Assembly (NCBI RefSeq): GCF_018326285.1
Contig: NZ_AP023362.1
Span: 682,001-746,000 of the forward strand
Source of the DNA: Mycolicibacterium sp. TY81
Lineage (GTDB): Bacteria; Actinomycetota; Actinomycetes; Mycobacteriales; Mycobacteriaceae
Direction: 5' to 3'
Length of the DNA stretch: 64,000 bases
Of this stretch, positions 20,549-29,704 are shown one piece after another; the first letter of the stretch is position 1; each line of letters begins with the position of its first letter. The notes beneath the pieces are model-generated. The model made no database searches, was not told where the DNA came from, and saw only the letters and a list, made by a program, of their open reading frames with translations. The translations under genes were made by a program, and so were the position numbers.

Positions 20549-22254
20549 TAGCCCGGATTTTGCGTGGTAATTGGTGTGGGTTCGGTGTGATGCCGAGTTG
20601 TGTTGTTGGGTAGTGGTTTTCGTGTGGTGGCGTAGAGGTGCTGTCCCGTGTCGCCGGGTGGGGCGGGCTTTCCTGGGGCCTGTGGGTCCTTCATCGTTGA
20701 TGGGTCCGATGGGGTGGGGTGTTATCCGAAGGCGGTGCGGACGCGGTGCCAGGCGGCGGCGATCGCCGCCGCCCAGCGCCAGGTGGCATCGATGCGTAGC
20801 CGCAGTTGGCGGGCGCCGCGGGTGATACGGGCGGCCACGTGCAGGACCCGGTAGCGGAACGTGGTGATCTCGACGCGGGCCAGAGCGCGATCGCTGGCGA
20901 ACCCGATGAGGCGGGTCCAGGTGACCAGGTCAGCGGCGGCCAGGACGATTTCGAGCCAGGCAGCATTGGCCCAGAAGGAGTGGCAGGGCAGGTTACGCAG
21001 CCCGGTGGCTTTGAGTTCGCGGATACGGTCCTCGACGCGGGCGTGCTGGCGGTGCCGTAGTTCCAGACCGGCGACCTGACCGGGTACGACACCCGGTGGT
21101 GTGTCGGTGATGAACGCGGTGACCCGCATGCGGTCGGCGTCGGTGAACCGCAACTGCGCGCCGGGGTGGGGGCGTTCTTTACGCAGGATCAGCCGGGTCC
21201 CTTCGGGCCAGGAGGCCAGGTTGACCAGGTCGGTGGCTTCAGCGACCCACGCGCCGTCGCGGATCCCGCCGTCGGTGTCGATCGCTGGATACCAGCAATC
21301 GCCGAGGTTGAGGGTGTCCACGGCGTCCTGGACGCGGGTATCGACGGGGTACCCGAAGGAGAACCCGGCCCCGGCGGCCCGGCACGCTGCGGCGAATTTG
21401 TGGGTGGATCCGGCGGTATCGCAGCGCACCAACACCTTCGGGGCCTCGGGGTTGTCGGGATCGTCGGGGTTGGGCCGCCACGCCGCTGGCAGCGATGCCA
21501 AAGCCTGGTGCAGGACGATGATGTGGTCGGAGGCGGTGTTGGAGCCGGCGTTACCGTTGCGCAGCAACCCGGCCAGGGCTTCGCCGCCGGCGATGTCGGG
21601 GCGGTCCAGAAACGCCAGCAGCGGGTGCAGCCCGAACGTTTTCTTCCAGGTCGGCGCAGCCCCGGCCTTGTTGTCGGAGTGATCGATCACCAGCGTGGCA
21701 TCGATGTCGATATGCAGCCAGCCGCCGGTGGTGGGGGCGGCTCCGACAGCCCAGGCCGCTGCCCGCGCCGCGGCTCGGGCTGCGCGCACCCCCGGGTAGA
21801 TGCGCGGCATCGATCCGCTCATCGATCAGCCGCCACATGGTGGTCGTTGAGGCCTTGGCCCCCCAGGACGTGCTCCCGGTCACCGCACAGCTGACCGACC
21901 GCGTCGATGCAGTCCGCGCCGTCGGCGACCGCGGCCGCCAGATCAGCGAACACCTCCCCCAGGCGCATACACCCACGGGCCGCGGTAGGTGTCGGCCAAC
22001 GCGGCCGTGACCTGCGCCGATAAGCCGGTCCGGTCGGCAAGCTCACGCAGCATGCCCATCCCGGCATGCGACACAACGCCATGGCCGTCGGCGGAAACTT
22101 TCACCGGCGATGCCGCCGCGATATTCTTCACCTGCGAAGTGCCTTCCCGTCAGGGTTTTTGAACCGTAGAGAAGTCCAATTATTCCTTGCAGGACAGGCA
22201 CTTTCGCTTATCTACACACCCCCACAGTCAACATTCCACGAAAAATCCGGGCTA
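20549..22254 (-). mobile_element. IS1380-family insertion sequence, copy B
   Basis: 1706 bp with the same TAGCCCGGATTTT-type ends as copy A and the same orientation. GGTC occurs on both sides (20545-20548 and 22255-22258), as expected for a 4-bp duplication. The right side continues directly into ABC-F coding sequence, so together with copy A it brackets everything lying between the two halves of that gene. Confidence 0.9.
20722..22131 (-). pseudogene. IS1380-family transposase, copy B (three frameshifts in the N-terminal third)
   Basis: It carries the correct middle segment that is scrambled in copy A (DIAGGEALAGLLRNG, ASDHIIVLHQALASLP) and the same C-terminal domain. The N-terminal third is split among three frames by extra C bases at 21956-21960, 21859-21864 and 21789-21793 relative to copy A. 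Taking the shorter run at each of the six differing positions across the two copies yields one intact transposase of roughly 470 residues. Confidence 0.85.
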
Positions 22255-22470
22255 GGTCCACGACCTGCTCCTGAGTGTCGCCCCACCGCAGGTGGTCGAA
22301 GCTGCTGGGAGAGTCGACCGTGCCGAGTGCAGCATGCGTGAGTCCGCTACCGAAGCGTCGCAGACGAGGTATGCGAACGCGCTGACGGCATGGGGAGCGG
22401 CCGGCGGCTACGAGATCGAAGTGTTCTGGGACGTCTGTACCGACGCCGCGCTCGGGACGAAGGGCGCGTC
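22255..22470 (+). pseudogene. ABC-F ATPase, middle fragment (piece 3 of 3)
   Basis: Immediately after the IS1380 end the sequence reads VHDLLLSVAPPQVVEAAGRV, then YANALTAWGAAGGYEIEVFW and DVCTDAALG. This is the helical region between Walker A and the signature motif in ABC-F proteins of the Rv1473 type. Similarity fades after ASYVP, so the LSGG signature, Walker B and the second ATPase domain are missing. The 3' boundary is approximate. Confidence 0.75.
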
Positions 22471-22598
22471 GTACGTTCCAGGCGGCGGAGTCTGTTGCGT
22501 TGAGCCGAATCGACACAATTGCTACCGGTTTTGTCGGCAGCAATCGACAGTTGCTGCAGCCGCCTACGAATTGCGGTTCGAATACCCGCCGGCATCAT

Positions 22599-22916
22599 TC
22601 ATCGATTGCACATGAGATCAACGTACGCAGTCTTGTACCGAACGAGATTGCCGACGTTCCCGGTAGGTCCTCGCTGTATCCAGGAGTGCTTGACGGCAGT
22701 GCCGTCGCGCACCGCGATGACCGTACATTGCTCGATGGGTGCGTTACCGACCTTGTTGAGTATCGGTCGAAGTCCCTGTGCTTCTAGCTCGCTGATCGTG
22801 GCCTGGGCCGATTTCTGCACCTCGGGCGCAGCCAGCGCCGGCGCCGCCGAGCCCAAGCTCAACACGATGGCTCCGCACGCAACCACGACGCCCTTGGTAA
22901 TACCGCCGCCCAACAA
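22599..22916 (-). CDS. Small exported protein of unknown function
   Basis: About 105 residues from TTG 22916, selected because AAAGGAAA (22922-22929) lies 5 bp upstream. A signal peptide (GVVVACGAIVLSLGSAAPALAAP) precedes a small domain: ISELEAQGLRPILNKVGNAP, then QCTVIAVRDG and VDLMCNR, with two Cys that could pair. Similar small secreted proteins with a QCTV motif are, to my recollection, common in mycobacteria but uncharacterised. The C-terminus lies about 130 bp from the ABC-F remnant. Confidence 0.65.
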   Translation of the reverse strand: MLGGGITKGVVVACGAIVLSLGSAAPALAAPEVQKSAQATISELEAQGLRPILNKVGNAPIEQCTVIAVRDGTAVKHSWIQRGPTGNVGNLVRYKTAYVDLMCNR

Positions 22917-23250
22917 TTCAATTTCCTTTCCAGAATCCAAATACGTTTATCTGCGTATTCTCAAATTCAATTCTAGTCAGGTTCGAACGTGCGTCGAGGT
23001 ATTCATATGCGACACATAATGATCGACATGCCAATTTCATGATCGATTCATAGCCATTTCAGACATTGCCAGCTCATGGCGTCCGGATGAGAGGGCCGCT
23101 GAGCGAAGCGACGCCCCTCGCGCGGTTGGGGTTGCCCGTCCCGAACGAAGGCACTCCGTGGGGCGCACAGCTATGTTTGTGCCGGCGATCTGGAGGCGCC
23201 GATGCCTGAACGGACCGATTCTGGGTATTCCGCCGACAGTGGACCGCCAG
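22917..23250. other. Intergenic region between divergent genes
   Basis: 334 bp separating the small exported protein (leftward) from the flavoprotein (rightward). It is AT-richer around 22940-23050, as expected for divergent promoters. I see no further gene. An in-frame upstream extension of the flavoprotein exists from 23158 but lacks a ribosome site. Confidence 0.4.
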
Positions 23251-24870
23251 ATGAAGAGGGTTGATGTGATTCGGTTCGGAATCGTCGCGGCGTTGGTCGC
23301 CGTTGCGGCAGGCCTTGCCGTTACTGCGCTTTTCGGTAGTTGGGTGTGGTGGATTGCGGCGGCGGCAGTAGGTGGGCTGGCCGCGGTAGGCGTCTTCGAT
23401 GTGACGCAACGACGCCATTCTGTGCTGCGCAACTACCCGGTGATCGGACACATCCGATACCTGCTTGAAGCGGTGCGCCCGGAACTGCAGCAGTACTTCA
23501 TCGAACGCAATTTTGACGGCCGACCGTTCGACCGCGACATCCGCTCACTCATCTATGAGCGGGCCAAAGGGACCGCGGCCGAGCTGTCGTACGGCACTGA
23601 ACGGGATGTCGACGAGCCCGGGTACGAGTACCTGGTGCACTCGACCGCACCGGTGGAACCGCCGCCGCAGCCCTACCGGGTTCGTATCGGGGGCCCAGAC
23701 TGCACCCGGCCCTATGACATGGCACTGCTGAACGTTTCATCGATGAGTTTCGGAGCGCTCTCGGCCAACGCGTTGAAAGCCCTGAATGCCGGGGCGCGAC
23801 GGGGAGGCTTCGCACACGATACGGGCGAAGGCGGCCTGACGCCCTACCATCTCGGGGGCGCAGATGTGGTGTGGGAGATCGGGTCCGGCTATTTCGGCGC
23901 CCGCACCGCCGACGGACACTTCGACCCTGACCAGTTCGCCGACAAGGCCGCACACGACGCGGTCAAATGCGTGTCGCTCAAGCTGAGCCAGGGCGCCAAA
24001 CCTGGGGTGGGCGGTGTGCTGCCCGCGTCGAAGGTGAGCAAGGAGATCGCCGAGTATCGCGGCGTGCCCGCGGGGGAGAAGTGCGTGAGTCCCGCTGCGC
24101 ACTCGGCGTTTTCAACTCCACGCGAGCTTGTGCAGTTTGTGGGTCGGCTTCGCGAACTGTGCGGCGGCAAGCCGGTGGGATTCAAACTGTGCGTGGGATC
24201 GCGGGTGGACTTCTTGGCGATCTGCAAAGCGATGCGCGCCGAGGGGGTGACTCCCGATTTCATCATCGTCGACGGTGCGGAGGGCGGAACAGCCGCTGCG
24301 CCACTGGAATACGAGGACCACGTCGGGCTTCCGCTGACCGACGGATTGATGACGGTGCACAACGCACTGGTCGGTACCGGCCTGCGCGACGTCATACGCA
24401 TCGGCGCCAGCGGCAAGGTTGCCGCGGGCAACGACATCATCAAACGACTCATTCAGGGCGCCGACTACACCAACGCTGCGCGCGCCATGATGATGGCCAT
24501 CGGCTGTATCCAATCGCAGCGCTGCCACACCAATCACTGCCCGGTCGGGGTCGCCACACAGGACCCGCGACGGGCCCGAGCTCTGGACGTCGACGACAAG
24601 AGCGCGCGCGTGTATCGCTACCAGAAGGCCACTGTCGAGCAGGCAATGAAAATCATGGGATCGATGGGCATCGCCGATCCGGCGCTGCTATCACCGCATC
24701 TGCTGCGCAAGAAAGTCTCGGCCACCCAGCAGGTCTCGTACGCGGAACTCTACGAGTGGTTGGCGCCCGGTGAACTCATCGAGCAGGCGCCGGAAAGTTG
24801 GGCTTTCGACTGGGCGGCGGCCGATGCCGATTCGTTCCGGCCCATCCTGCGATCTCGGCGATTGTCCTGA
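23251..24870 (+). CDS. FMN-binding glutamate synthase-family protein, membrane-anchored
   Basis: About 539 residues from ATG 23251 (MKRVDVIRFG). Two N-terminal hydrophobic helices (residues about 8-27 and 31-50) are followed by a GltS-like FMN barrel: VSSMSFGALSANALKALN, HDTGEGGLTPYH, KLSQGAKPGVGG, DGAEGGTAAAPLEYEDHVGLP, RIGASGKVAAGNDIIKRL. CIQSQRCHTNHCPVGVATQ carries the Cys cluster that binds a 3Fe-4S centre in glutamate synthases. No amidotransferase domain is present, so it resembles stand-alone archaeal-type/GltB2-like proteins of uncertain reaction. The membrane anchor is notable. Confidence 0.85.
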   Translation: MKRVDVIRFGIVAALVAVAAGLAVTALFGSWVWWIAAAAVGGLAAVGVFDVTQRRHSVLRNYPVIGHIRYLLEAVRPELQQYFIERNFDGRPFDRDIRSLIYERAKGTAAELSYGTERDVDEPGYEYLVHSTAPVEPPPQPYRVRIGGPDCTRPYDMALLNVSSMSFGALSANALKALNAGARRGGFAHDTGEGGLTPYHLGGADVVWEIGSGYFGARTADGHFDPDQFADKAAHDAVKCVSLKLSQGAKPGVGGVLPASKVSKEIAEYRGVPAGEKCVSPAAHSAFSTPRELVQFVGRLRELCGGKPVGFKLCVGSRVDFLAICKAMRAEGVTPDFIIVDGAEGGTAAAPLEYEDHVGLPLTDGLMTVHNALVGTGLRDVIRIGASGKVAAGNDIIKRLIQGADYTNAARAMMMAIGCIQSQRCHTNHCPVGVATQDPRRARALDVDDKSARVYRYQKATVEQAMKIMGSMGIADPALLSPHLLRKKVSATQQVSYAELYEWLAPGELIEQAPESWAFDWAAADADSFRPILRSRRLS

Positions 24871-24990
24871 CGCCTGCAGGCCTTTGGCGTTCGAGCTGAG
24901 GCGGTTTGGGCGATTGACGTGGACGCGGCCGGGGTAACTCTCAGCCGAGGCCCGGACCAGTCGGGACCGTCAGGTGTGCCAGGGAGAACG

Positions 24991-25261
24991 ATGAGCAAGA
25001 TATCGAAGTCACTGTATCCGCCGCTGTCAGCTGCGTTCAGCGTGGTGGGCGGCCTGGTGGCCGGCAATGTCTTCAGTGTGTTGTGGGAGCGGATCGACGA
25101 CTCTGGAGAGGGACCTCCGGCCCAAGGATCTGAACCGCTCGGGCGGGCAAGCCCTGCTCGCCGCCGGTGTGCAGGGCCTCGTCTTCGGTTTGGTCAGGGC
25201 TGCCGTAGACCGAGCGGGGGCGCGCAGCTACCGCGCTGTGGCGCGCGAGAATCCGGTGTAA
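24991..25261 (+). pseudogene. DUF4235 family small membrane protein, frameshifted
   Basis: ATG 24991 (GGGAGAACG upstream) gives MSKISKSLYPPLSAAFSVVG, then GLVAGNVFSVLWERIDDSG, the usual N-terminus of DUF4235 proteins. The matching C-terminal half (RDLRPKDLNRSGGQALLAAG, then FGLVRAAVDRAGA) lies in the next frame. One extra base near 25102-25108 (ggagaggg) explains the break. It probably heads the following stress-type gene set, provided the shift is not a sequencing artefact. Confidence 0.65.
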
Positions 25262-25418
25262 AGCTCTCGCGGTTGGCTACGCGGGTTGACTCACATCACA
25301 GGTGCTCGATCGTCAGCCGTTGTCGATGCTTTGTGCCTGTTCAGCGCGCTGTCGGCTCTTCACGGACGGCCCAGGCCCGACCGAACGGTGTTTGAAGGAG
25401 ACGCAAAACGAGCATGGC

Positions 25419-25982
25419 ATGGTCATGGGCGAACACGAGAAAGCTGATGAGGCACGTAAAGGCCTGGTCGATTCGATCAAGGGCAGAGCAAAAGAGATCG
25501 CCGGCGCGGTGACCGGCAACGATTCATTGACCGCCGAAGGGCAGTTGGAGCAGGCGCAGGCGCGGGCCCGCAAGGAGGCCAACGCCATCGAAGCGGTCGC
25601 AGACGCCGAAGCCGACGCCGTCACCGGCCTGGCGTCGCAGGCCCGCCACCAGGCGGCCGGCGCCCGGGACGTGGTGCGGTCCGGCACGGACGCCGCGGAA
25701 GACGCCGCACAACAGCGGCAGGTGGACCAGGTCCAGCAAGCCACACAAACAGCGCGGCACCGCGCCGCCGAGGAGCAGGTCCGCGCCAGCGTCGAGGAGC
25801 AGCGCGAGGAACGGCAGGCGGAAATCCGGGAAACGGCCGACACCGCCGCAGCCGGCAGGGAGGCACGTGACGCGCTCGCCGAACATCGCGCCGCGCAGAG
25901 AGATGCGGACGAAGGGCAAGCCGAGGCCCGTCGCCTTCGCGAACGCGCCGAGACCCTCAGTGATCGAACCAACTTGTCCTGA
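25419..25982 (+). CDS. CsbD-like N-terminus with long Ala/Glu/Arg coiled coil
   Basis: About 187 residues. The first ~50 (EHEKADEARKGLVDSIKGRA, then KEIAGAVTGNDSLTAEGQLE) match the CsbD family of small stress-induced proteins. The rest is a highly charged, Ala-rich helical region without Cys or aromatic residues, predicted to form a coiled coil. The start is uncertain: ATG 25419 or 25425 fit the domain, while GAAGGAG at 25394-25400 is rather distant. It is 26 bp upstream of another coiled-coil gene and probably in one operon with it. Confidence 0.7.
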   Translation: MVMGEHEKADEARKGLVDSIKGRAKEIAGAVTGNDSLTAEGQLEQAQARARKEANAIEAVADAEADAVTGLASQARHQAAGARDVVRSGTDAAEDAAQQRQVDQVQQATQTARHRAAEEQVRASVEEQREERQAEIRETADTAAAGREARDALAEHRAAQRDADEGQAEARRLRERAETLSDRTNLS

Positions 25983-26008
25983 AAGACATTGAGAGCCAAG
26001 GAGATATC

Positions 26009-26677
26009 GTGAGTATCATCGAATTGCCGTTACAGGTCTTGCGCATGCAATACCGCCTGGCCCGGTTTCCCCTGCAGTTCATCGAGGATCGGTGGATCGT
26101 CCGCCTGGACGCCGAAGCACCCGCTCGGCTGATCTATGAGCGGTCGCTCGGGGGTTTGGACGCTGCGGTCGGCGGAGTGCTGGGCGATTCCACGCTGCGC
26201 CGGCGGGGTGCGGCGCTGGCCCGCCGAAGCGAGGTTCGTGCCGAAGCTGTCGTGCGGAGCATGGACGCCGCCCAACGGCGCAAAGAGGCCGGCGCGCAGC
26301 TGGAGGACTCGCTGGAAGAGGCCGCCGACGACCGCGACGAAGCGATCGCCGCCAAGCAGGACGCAGTGGCGGAAGCGCGCGAGCGCGCGCAGCAGCGTAA
26401 GCGGCAGGCGGCGGAAGAGGCCGACAAGCGAATCGCTCAGGCCGCGAAGGCCAGCCGGGCCGAGGCCGAACGTAAGCGCGAGGCTGTCAAATCCGCCGAA
26501 CAACAACGTCTGCAACGGATCGCCAAGGCCGAAGGGAAGGCGGCGGCTGCGGCCGAAGCCGCGCTCGAGGACGCGAGGGTCAAGCGTGCCGCGGCGGCAG
26601 CCAAACGCGAGCAGGCTGAGCAGGTCGAAGTACTGGCCGACGCCGAGAAGCAGAACCGGCGGGCGGGTCGGGTCTGA
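26009..26677 (+). CDS. Coiled-coil protein with amphipathic N-terminus
   Basis: 222 residues from GTG 26009, with AAGGAGA upstream. The first ~60 residues (IELPLQVLRMQYRLARFPLQ, FIEDRWIVRL) are non-repetitive. Residues about 70-215 are a continuous charged, Ala/Glu/Lys/Arg-rich helix without prolines, predicted to form a long coiled coil. Homologues are sometimes labelled 'IF2 family' in mycobacterial annotations, apparently from low-complexity similarity, and I give that name no functional weight. It is paired with the CsbD-like gene. Confidence 0.7.
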   Translation: MSIIELPLQVLRMQYRLARFPLQFIEDRWIVRLDAEAPARLIYERSLGGLDAAVGGVLGDSTLRRRGAALARRSEVRAEAVVRSMDAAQRRKEAGAQLEDSLEEAADDRDEAIAAKQDAVAEARERAQQRKRQAAEEADKRIAQAAKASRAEAERKREAVKSAEQQRLQRIAKAEGKAAAAAEAALEDARVKRAAAAAKREQAEQVEVLADAEKQNRRAGRV

Positions 26678-26901
26678 CGCAGGCTTCCGAACCGACAGTG
26701 GCTTGTCCCGCGACGTTGCCGAGCATGGCGACTGTGCCGAAGGTGTCGCCGATCGTCGACACGAAGATATCGCCGGGGGCAGTGACGTGCCTGCGCGGCT
26801 AGGGACCTTCTTGGCAGCTGTCGAGACGCAAGGAAGGTTGACAAACGTGCACCGCTTGTTAGGCAAGCTCACCAGCCAGAGTTAGTTAGTGAGCGCAGAT
26901 C

Positions 26902-26928
26902 GCCCCAGCATCTGGCTGCTGCTGGGGC
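26902..26928. terminator. Hairpin downstream of the coiled-coil gene
   Basis: GCCCCAGCA (26902-26910) pairs with TGCTGGGGC (26920-26928) around a 9-base loop. It sits about 225 bp after the last gene of the set and directly next to the IS3 copy A insertion point. The 26678-26901 stretch before it holds no gene I can support. Confidence 0.5.
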
Positions 26929-26960
26929 GGGTCTGCTGCACGATCAGGTGACAGTTTCGG

Positions 26961-27818
26961 TCACGCGGCCTGACTGGCCGGTGTGGTCATGATTGCTTCG
27001 AATTCGATCGGGGTCAACCGCCCGAGGCCGGACTGGCGGCGGCGCCGGTGGTAGGTGCGCTCGATCCAGGTGACGATCGCGATGCGGAGTTGTTCTCGGG
27101 TGTCCCAGCGGCGGCGGTCGAGCACGTTCTTCTGCAGCAGGCTAAAGAAGCTCTCCATGGCGGCGTTGTCGCCGGCGGCTCCGACACGGCCCATAGAGCC
27201 GACCATCTCGTGTTGATTCAAGGCGTGTACGAATTTCCTTGACCGGAACTGAGATCCGCGATCCGAGTGCAGAATGCACCCCGCGACATCTCCGCGTCGG
27301 GCTACCGCGCTGTGTAGTGCCCGGATGGCCAGTTGTGACTTCATTCGGGAGTCGATGCTGTAGCCGACGATCCGGTTGGAGAACACGTCCTTAATCGCAC
27401 AGAGGTAGAGCTTGCCCTCACCGGTGCGGTGCTCAGTGATGTCACTGAGCCACAACTGATTTGGCCCTTCAGCGGTGAAGTCACGCTCGACAAGATCGTC
27501 GTGCACCGGCGGCCCGACTTTGCCGTTCTTGCCGCGTTTCTTACCAAACACGCTCCACAGTCGATTCTGCGAGCAGATCCGCCATGCGGTGCGCTCGGCC
27601 ATCGGCTCGCCGGCATCGCGCGCCTCCTCCACGAGGTAGCGGTAGCCGAACTCCGGATCGTCTGCGTGCGCGTCGAACAGCGCATTGGCGCGGTAGGCCT
27701 CGATGAGTTCGGCCTCGGTGATGGGGTCGGCCAGCCAGCGGTAATACGGTTGGCGGGAGAGCTTGAGTACCCGGCACGTCACCGCGACGGGGATCCCGTC
27801 GGCGGCGAGCTCTTTCAC
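26961..27818 (-). CDS. IS3-family transposase OrfB, copy A
   Basis: 285 residues with an HTH_21-like N-terminal region and an rve integrase core: WLSDITEHRTGEGKLYLC (first Asp), HSDRGSQFRSRKF (second Asp) and DNAAMESFFSLLQKN (Glu). It overlaps the end of OrfA by 4 bases and is normally produced as an OrfAB fusion by -1 frameshifting. It is intact, in contrast to copy B. Confidence 0.9.
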   Translation of the reverse strand: MKELAADGIPVAVTCRVLKLSRQPYYRWLADPITEAELIEAYRANALFDAHADDPEFGYRYLVEEARDAGEPMAERTAWRICSQNRLWSVFGKKRGKNGKVGPPVHDDLVERDFTAEGPNQLWLSDITEHRTGEGKLYLCAIKDVFSNRIVGYSIDSRMKSQLAIRALHSAVARRGDVAGCILHSDRGSQFRSRKFVHALNQHEMVGSMGRVGAAGDNAAMESFFSLLQKNVLDRRRWDTREQLRIAIVTWIERTYHRRRRQSGLGRLTPIEFEAIMTTPASQAA

Positions 27819-28123
27819 GAGCGGGTAGACCCTTTTCCCGGCAGATTGGCCTGCGATAAATACGCTGCGGCCCGACGCAGCACCTCGTTCTCTTGCTCTA
27901 GCAGTTTGATCCGCCGTCGGGCTTCGCGCAGCTCACCGGACTCGCTGGCGCTCTTGCCGGGCTTGGTGCCTTCGTCGATGTCGGCCTGACGGAGCCATTT
28001 CTGCAGCGTCATCGGGTGCACTCCGAAATCGGTGGCGATCTGCTCGATCGTTACACCGTCATCGCGGTTGCGAGCGACCCGGACGACGTCGTCGCGGAAC
28101 TCGCGGGGGTAGGGCCTTGCCAT
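27815..28123 (-). CDS. IS3-family transposase OrfA, copy A
   Basis: 102 residues from ATG 28123 (MARPYPREFRDDVVRVARNR). It is a helix-turn-helix protein (TIEQIATDFGVHPMTLQKWL) with a C-terminal leucine-zipper-like segment (RRIKLLEQENEVLRRAAAYL), the usual OrfA of IS3 elements that recognises the terminal repeats. Confidence 0.9.
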   Translation of the reverse strand: MARPYPREFRDDVVRVARNRDDGVTIEQIATDFGVHPMTLQKWLRQADIDEGTKPGKSASESGELREARRRIKLLEQENEVLRRAAAYLSQANLPGKGSTRS

Positions 28124-28231
28124 GGGGACATCCTTCCAGCCCGCCCATGCTGGGCAAGCCAACTCAGATGTCACCTATTCGTGCAGCAGACCCGGCGATT
28201 GCTCTGGGCCCAAGCTTGTGGGGAGTTGCCG

Positions 28232-29664
28232 TTAGTCAAAGGCGCGCAGCGGAGGTCGTTTCGACGATGGACTTGTTCCCGCGTTTTTGGTGATCGGGGG
28301 TCGATTGCGGGAAGTGCTATGGCCCAATAATTTTGGTGTCTGACTTCCATGGGCAGTAGGCGTTGGCGTCCCGTCTGGTGATCGGCACGAGCGTTGTTCG
28401 GCGCCTACGGCAATAAGGTGACCGGTCGAATCGGCAGTGGCGTCCAGGTCGACACCCCGGCGCCAGAGCTTGATCGTGTAGATGGTGTGCCGGCCGAGTA
28501 GGCGAGCGGTGCCGGCCGCCATGGCAACAGCCGTCATCAGCGGCAGGATGATGGCGTACTGGCCGGTGAGTTCGAACAAGGTGACCACGGCGGTGATCGG
28601 CGCGCCAGTCGCGGCGCCTAGCATGGCTCCCATGCCGATCAGGCCGCAGGCGCCAGCTGCGATAGCCAGACTGGGGTAAAGATGGTGCGCGGCGACCCCG
28701 AAGGCGCTGCCCGCCATCGCCCCGATGAAGAGGGTGGGTGCAAACACCCCGCCTGAGCCTCCGATGCCGATGGTGAGGCTGGTCGCCAAAATCTTGCCGA
28801 CGAGCAGTAGGAGCAACATGGTTGCCGCGTACCGGCCATCGATCGCGTTCTGTAGAACCGGATAGCCGACGCCATACATCTGAGGCAACGCGATCAACAA
28901 GGCGCCCAAGGCAATTCCGCCGACGGCCGGGCGGGCCCACTGTGGTCCCCGCCAGAGCCAATCGCAGGCGTCCTCGACCCAGTACAAGACTCGCGAGAAC
29001 ACCGTTCCAACGACGCCCGCGCCTACTCCGAGCGCGGCATACAGCACGTATTCGACTGGACGGTGCACGGTGAATCCGGGTAGGGACAGGAACGGGTGAT
29101 CGCCCATCAGGGTGCGCCCTACGACGGCGGCAGCCACGCTCGACAACACCACGACACCGGCTGACTCGGCGGCGAAATCGCGCAGGATCAATTCGAGGGC
29201 GAAGAACACCCCGGCCAATGGAGCGTTAAAGGTAGCCGAGATGCCGCCGGCCGCTCCGCATGCGACGAGCAGACAAATCCGATCAGTATCGAGGCGCAGC
29301 CATTGCCCCAGTGCGGAGCCGGTAGCCGAGCCGATCTGCACAATCGGCCCTTCACGTCCGACTGATCCGCCGCCACCGATGCACAGCGCCGACGCCAGCG
29401 CCTTGACGACCGTTACCTGTGGTTTGATCCGTCCCTTGTTGCGGGCCACGGCGAACATCACTTCGGGCACACCATGGCCGCGCGCCTCGGGTGCAAAATG
29501 GTGCACAAGCGGGCCGTAGGCCGCACCAGCGATCACGGGAGCGGCCAGCAGAAACCACCAACCCAGCGCGGGCCAGTGTGCGCTGGGGACACGACCCAAC
29601 GCCGAGTAGTCGGCGTACCCGGTGAACATCCGAGTGAAAAACTCAACCAGCCAACGGAACGCGA
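28232..29664 (-). pseudogene. ClC-type chloride channel/antiporter, 5' end removed by an IS
   Basis: The frame encodes a ClC protein with GHGVPEV (the GSGIP-type ion-binding loop), GREGP (external gating Glu), GGVFAP (GxFxP) and many hydrophobic helices. It reads through FRWLVEFFTRMFTGYADYSA up to the end of the IS3 element at 29665, so the codons before that, including the original start, are missing. No ClC N-terminus is found on the far side of the IS, so material was deleted as well. The last ~45 residues are not typical for the family. An internal ATG (29629) could still be used, but a functional product is doubtful. Confidence 0.8.
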
Positions 29665-29704
29665 GGGACTGCCCCGGGTTCAGTTGACTCGCGGGGTGTG
29701 AATT

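Larger units (their letters stand above)
26929..28193 (-). mobile_element. IS3-family element, copy A
   Basis: 1265 bp with terminal repeats beginning GGGTCTGCTGCACGA at both ends, flanked by the 3-bp duplication GGC (26926-26928 and 28194-28196). It is nearly identical to copy B at 58444-59709 but in opposite orientation. Both genes are intact, so it may be active. Confidence 0.9.

Noticed and set aside
13141..22258. Target-site duplication around the whole IS1380-bounded block
   Set aside because: The outer 4-mers (gccc or tgac on the left, ggtc on the right) do not match. Only copy B alone has a matching GGTC pair.
24890..24990. SigF-type promoter before the DUF4235 gene (GGTTT ... GGGTA)
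   Set aside because: Both elements are present, but the spacing is about 24 bases instead of the usual 15-17, so it does not qualify.
26580..26762. Minus-strand frame of 60 codons with a Gly/Val-rich start
   Set aside because: No ribosome site, no domain, and it overlaps the end of the coiled-coil gene.
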